A DNA stretch of 8,094 bases from Candidatus Competibacteraceae bacterium. GTDB lineage: Bacteria > Pseudomonadota > Gammaproteobacteria > Competibacterales > Competibacteraceae. The notes under the pieces are model-generated. The model was given only the letters and a program-made list of their open reading frames with translations. It was not told where the DNA came from and searched no databases. Position 1 is the stretch's first letter, and each line of letters starts with the position of its first letter. The position numbers and the translations under genes are program-made. This document shows positions 6,180-8,094 of the stretch, piece after piece. Location: contig JAGRHK010000058.1 in assembly GCA_020444985.1 (NCBI GenBank), positions 1 to 8,094 on the forward strand, read 5' to 3'.

Positions 6180-7949
6180 ATGTCATCTCTTATTGAACAT
6201 TTTGAACAGCTCGCGCTGTCCCTCCCTTTGCTGGAAACTGTCAAGGAACTGGGCTACGAAGCGCCTTCCCCTATTCAGGCCGCAACCATTCCTCCCATGC
6301 TGGACGGTTGCGATGTGCTGGGCCAGGCTCAGACCGGCACCGGCAAAACCGCAGCTTTCGCGCTGCCCATCCTGGAAAAGCTGGATTTAAGCGATCGGGA
6401 ACCGCAGGCGCTGGTGTTAACGCCGACTCGTGAACTGGCCATTCAGGTCGCGGAAGCCTTTCAAGGTTATGCGCGCCATATTCCGGGCTTTCATGTGCTG
6501 CCAATTTATGGCGGCCAAAGCATGAGCCTGCAACTTCGCCACCTGCGCCGTGGCGTGCATGTCGTCGTGGGCACGCCGGGCCGGGTCATGGATCACTTAC
6601 GTCGCGAAACCCTGTCTCTGGCGGCGTTGCGCACCGTCGTGCTGGATGAGGCCGATGAAATGCTGCGCATGGGTTTTATCGACGATGTGGACTGGATTTT
6701 GGAGCAAACGCCGGAGGAGAAGCAGGTTGCGCTATTCTCGGCCACCATGCCCGAACCGATCCGCCGGGTCGCGCACCGTCATTTGCGCGATCCTCGCGAA
6801 GTCAAGATCGAAACTCACACCGCCACCGTCGCCACGGTTCGACAACGCTACTGCCAGGTCGGCGCGCAACACAAGCTCGATGCCCTGACCCGGGTTCTGG
6901 AAGTCGAGGACGCCGACGCCATTCTGATTTTCGTGCGTACCAAGATCGCCGCTACCGAGTTGGCGGAACGCCTGGAAGCACGCGGTTATCCAAGCGCCGC
7001 CTTGCATGGCGACATGACCCAGGCGCTGCGCGAGAAAACCATCGAGCAATTGCGCGGCGGCAATCTTGACATTGTGGTCGCCACCGACGTCGCGGCGCGC
7101 GGACTGGATGTGCAACGCATTAGCCACGTCGTCAATTACGACATTCCCTACGATACCGAAGCCTATATTCATCGCATTGGCCGCACGGGACGGGCGGGAC
7201 GGGCGGGCGACGCCATTCTGTTTATCGCGCCTCGCGAATTACGCTTGTTGCGCGCCATTGAAAAAGCCACCCGGCAACCGATTGAACGGATGCCGTTGCC
7301 GACGCCCGAAGCGATTACCGGTCACCGACTGGCCCAGTTCAAGCAGCAGGTTGGCGAAGTTTTTAGTAGCCAGGATCTGGGATTTTTCCAGGAACTGGTC
7401 GCCGAAATCGAACGGGAACAGGAAATGAGCGTTCATGACATTGCCGCAGCGCTGACTTACCTGGCGCAGCGCGACCGACCGTTCCAGTTCGAGGATGCGA
7501 TTCCCAAAGATGCGGAGAAGGAACGCGAAAGGCCGCCGGGACGGCCAACCCGTGAAGGACGCGCCAGTCGGGGCGAGCGGTTTTCAAGGGATTCCGGTGA
7601 CTTCGACAAAATTCGCTACCGGATTGATGTGGGCCGCGAACACGGGGCAACGCCACAGAATATCATGGGCGCTATTGCCAACGAGGCGGGTATTGAAGGA
7701 CGCTATATCGGGCGTATCGAGATTCATGACGACTACAGCACTGTGGATCTCCCAAATGGGATGCCGCCCGAGATTTTTCAGCATCTCAAGCGGGTGCGGG
7801 TACGGCAGCATGTATTGAATATCCGCCGCCTGGATGGTGTGGAGCCTGAGCGGAAACGGCCTGGAAGATCGAAAGCTGAAAGAGGGGGCAATCGAGAGGC
7901 GGCGGAACGGAAACCGGCGCGCCGACGCTCGACGCAGCCAGTGGATTGA
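6180..7949 (+). CDS. deaD: DEAD-box ATP-dependent RNA helicase, DeaD/CsdA type
   Basis: This encodes 589 residues, close to E. coli DeaD (about 629). All core motifs are intact: a Q-motif region (F8 to Gln33 in 'SPIQ'), motif I AQTGTGKT (50-57), Ia PTRELA (82-87), GG (111-112), Ib TPGR (132-135), II DEAD (156-159), III SAT (187-189), IV IFVRT (250-254), V ARGLD (306-310) and VI HRIGRTGRAGR (331-341). After a helical linker (385-430) and a charged, disordered-looking stretch (440-475), residues 477-551 form the DbpA-type RNA-binding domain, followed by an Arg/Lys-rich tail (552-583). This order (two RecA domains, extension, DbpA-like domain, basic tail) separates DeaD from RhlB, RhlE and SrmB. 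The role is ATP-driven unwinding of RNA duplexes in ribosome assembly and mRNA turnover, typically important in the cold. AGG at 6166-6168 serves as ribosome site for the ATG at 6180. The leader is at most 125 bases if transcription starts after the preceding gene. Confidence 0.95.
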   Translation: MSSLIEHFEQLALSLPLLETVKELGYEAPSPIQAATIPPMLDGCDVLGQAQTGTGKTAAFALPILEKLDLSDREPQALVLTPTRELAIQVAEAFQGYARHIPGFHVLPIYGGQSMSLQLRHLRRGVHVVVGTPGRVMDHLRRETLSLAALRTVVLDEADEMLRMGFIDDVDWILEQTPEEKQVALFSATMPEPIRRVAHRHLRDPREVKIETHTATVATVRQRYCQVGAQHKLDALTRVLEVEDADAILIFVRTKIAATELAERLEARGYPSAALHGDMTQALREKTIEQLRGGNLDIVVATDVAARGLDVQRISHVVNYDIPYDTEAYIHRIGRTGRAGRAGDAILFIAPRELRLLRAIEKATRQPIERMPLPTPEAITGHRLAQFKQQVGEVFSSQDLGFFQELVAEIEREQEMSVHDIAAALTYLAQRDRPFQFEDAIPKDAEKERERPPGRPTREGRASRGERFSRDSGDFDKIRYRIDVGREHGATPQNIMGAIANEAGIEGRYIGRIEIHDDYSTVDLPNGMPPEIFQHLKRVRVRQHVLNIRRLDGVEPERKRPGRSKAERGGNREAAERKPARRRSTQPVD

Positions 7950-7964
7950 TTACGGCGCTGCTCT

Positions 7965-8005
7965 CTTCCTCAGCCCCTCTCCCGCAAGCGGGCGAGGGGA
8001 GGAAG
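7965..8005. repeat. REP-like imperfect palindrome between convergent genes
   Basis: CCCCTCTCCCGC (7974-7985) and GCGGGCGAGGGG (7988-7999) pair with one mismatch across an AA loop. CTTCCT (7965-7970) and AGGAAG (8000-8005) extend the stem past a 3-base bulge. The 'CCCTCTCCCGCAAGCGGG' type of sequence is a familiar dispersed intergenic palindrome in proteobacterial genomes. It sits between the ends of the helicase and sucD genes, 15 and 13 bases from their stops, and may act as a bidirectional transcription end or mRNA stabiliser. No T-tract follows. Confidence 0.6.
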
Positions 8006-8018
8006 GACTAACCCTGCA

Positions 8019-8094
8019 TCAGCTAAAGAAACCCTTCATTGCTGCGCCAATGTCTGCCGGGGAGCGCACGATCGTGGCGCCAGCAGCTTCGAGC
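8019..8094 (-). CDS. sucD: Succinyl-CoA ligase (ADP-forming) alpha subunit, C-terminal end only
   Basis: Only the last 24 codons and the TGA stop (8019-8021) are in the window; the gene continues past the right edge. The residues LEAAGATIVRSPADIGAAMK match the end of SucD, which in E. coli reads close to '[20 protein letters not shown]'. SucD carries the CoA-binding and phosphohistidine-bearing half of succinyl-CoA synthetase, which interconverts succinyl-CoA and succinate with nucleotide phosphorylation in the TCA cycle. sucC would be expected further right, upstream on this strand. Another member of the same ligase family, such as a malate-CoA ligase alpha subunit, cannot be excluded from so short a piece. 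Confidence 0.78.
   Translation of the reverse strand, partial: LEAAGATIVRSPADIGAAMKGFFS

Noticed and set aside
7187..7208. Repeated GGGACGGGCG units inside the helicase
   Set aside because: They are explained by codons for the conserved motif VI run GRAGRAG, so this is not a DNA repeat of separate interest.

Overview
The window looks like an ordinary chromosomal stretch of a moderately GC-rich proteobacterium. The DeaD-type helicase, the DUF2062 membrane protein, the extracellular-lipase family and the SucD tail together suggest a gammaproteobacterium. That placement comes from protein style alone and was not tested by any search. Every call below was read by eye from the sequence and its translations.

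Layout from left to right. Positions 1-1468 (minus) hold an acyl-CoA dehydrogenase that runs off the left edge. Its long N-terminal extension and core motifs match (2S)-methylsuccinyl-CoA dehydrogenase (Mcd) of the ethylmalonyl-CoA pathway. A 337-base divergent intergenic region (1469-1805) follows, with four copies of the octamer CCATTCAT (three direct, one inverted) arranged in nested palindromes. Positions 1806-3092 (plus) encode a 428-residue cytosolic-looking protein that I do not recognise. It converges on a secreted lipase/esterase of 680 residues (3193-5235, minus); between them lie a perfect 12-bp hairpin and a 36-bp tandem duplication that straddles the lipase stop codon. A second divergent region (5236-5532) contains only a possible 27-codon ORF. 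Next come a small DUF2062 membrane protein (5533-6054, plus) and a full-length DEAD-box RNA helicase of the DeaD/CsdA type (6180-7949, plus). The helicase converges on the last 24 codons of a succinyl-CoA ligase alpha subunit (sucD, minus, 8019 to the right edge). A REP-like imperfect palindrome sits between those two genes.

Functionally the genes are mostly independent units: short-chain acyl-CoA oxidation (Mcd), extracytoplasmic ester hydrolysis (lipase), RNA remodelling (DeaD) and the TCA cycle (SucD). The one metabolic thread is that the ethylmalonyl-CoA pathway yields succinyl-CoA, the substrate of SucCD, but the two genes are over 6 kb apart and not in one operon. No mobile element, CRISPR array, tRNA or rRNA is visible. 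I see no convincing new multi-gene system. The most notable points are the stop-spanning duplication, the octamer cluster, the unrecognised 428-residue protein and the probable Mcd.
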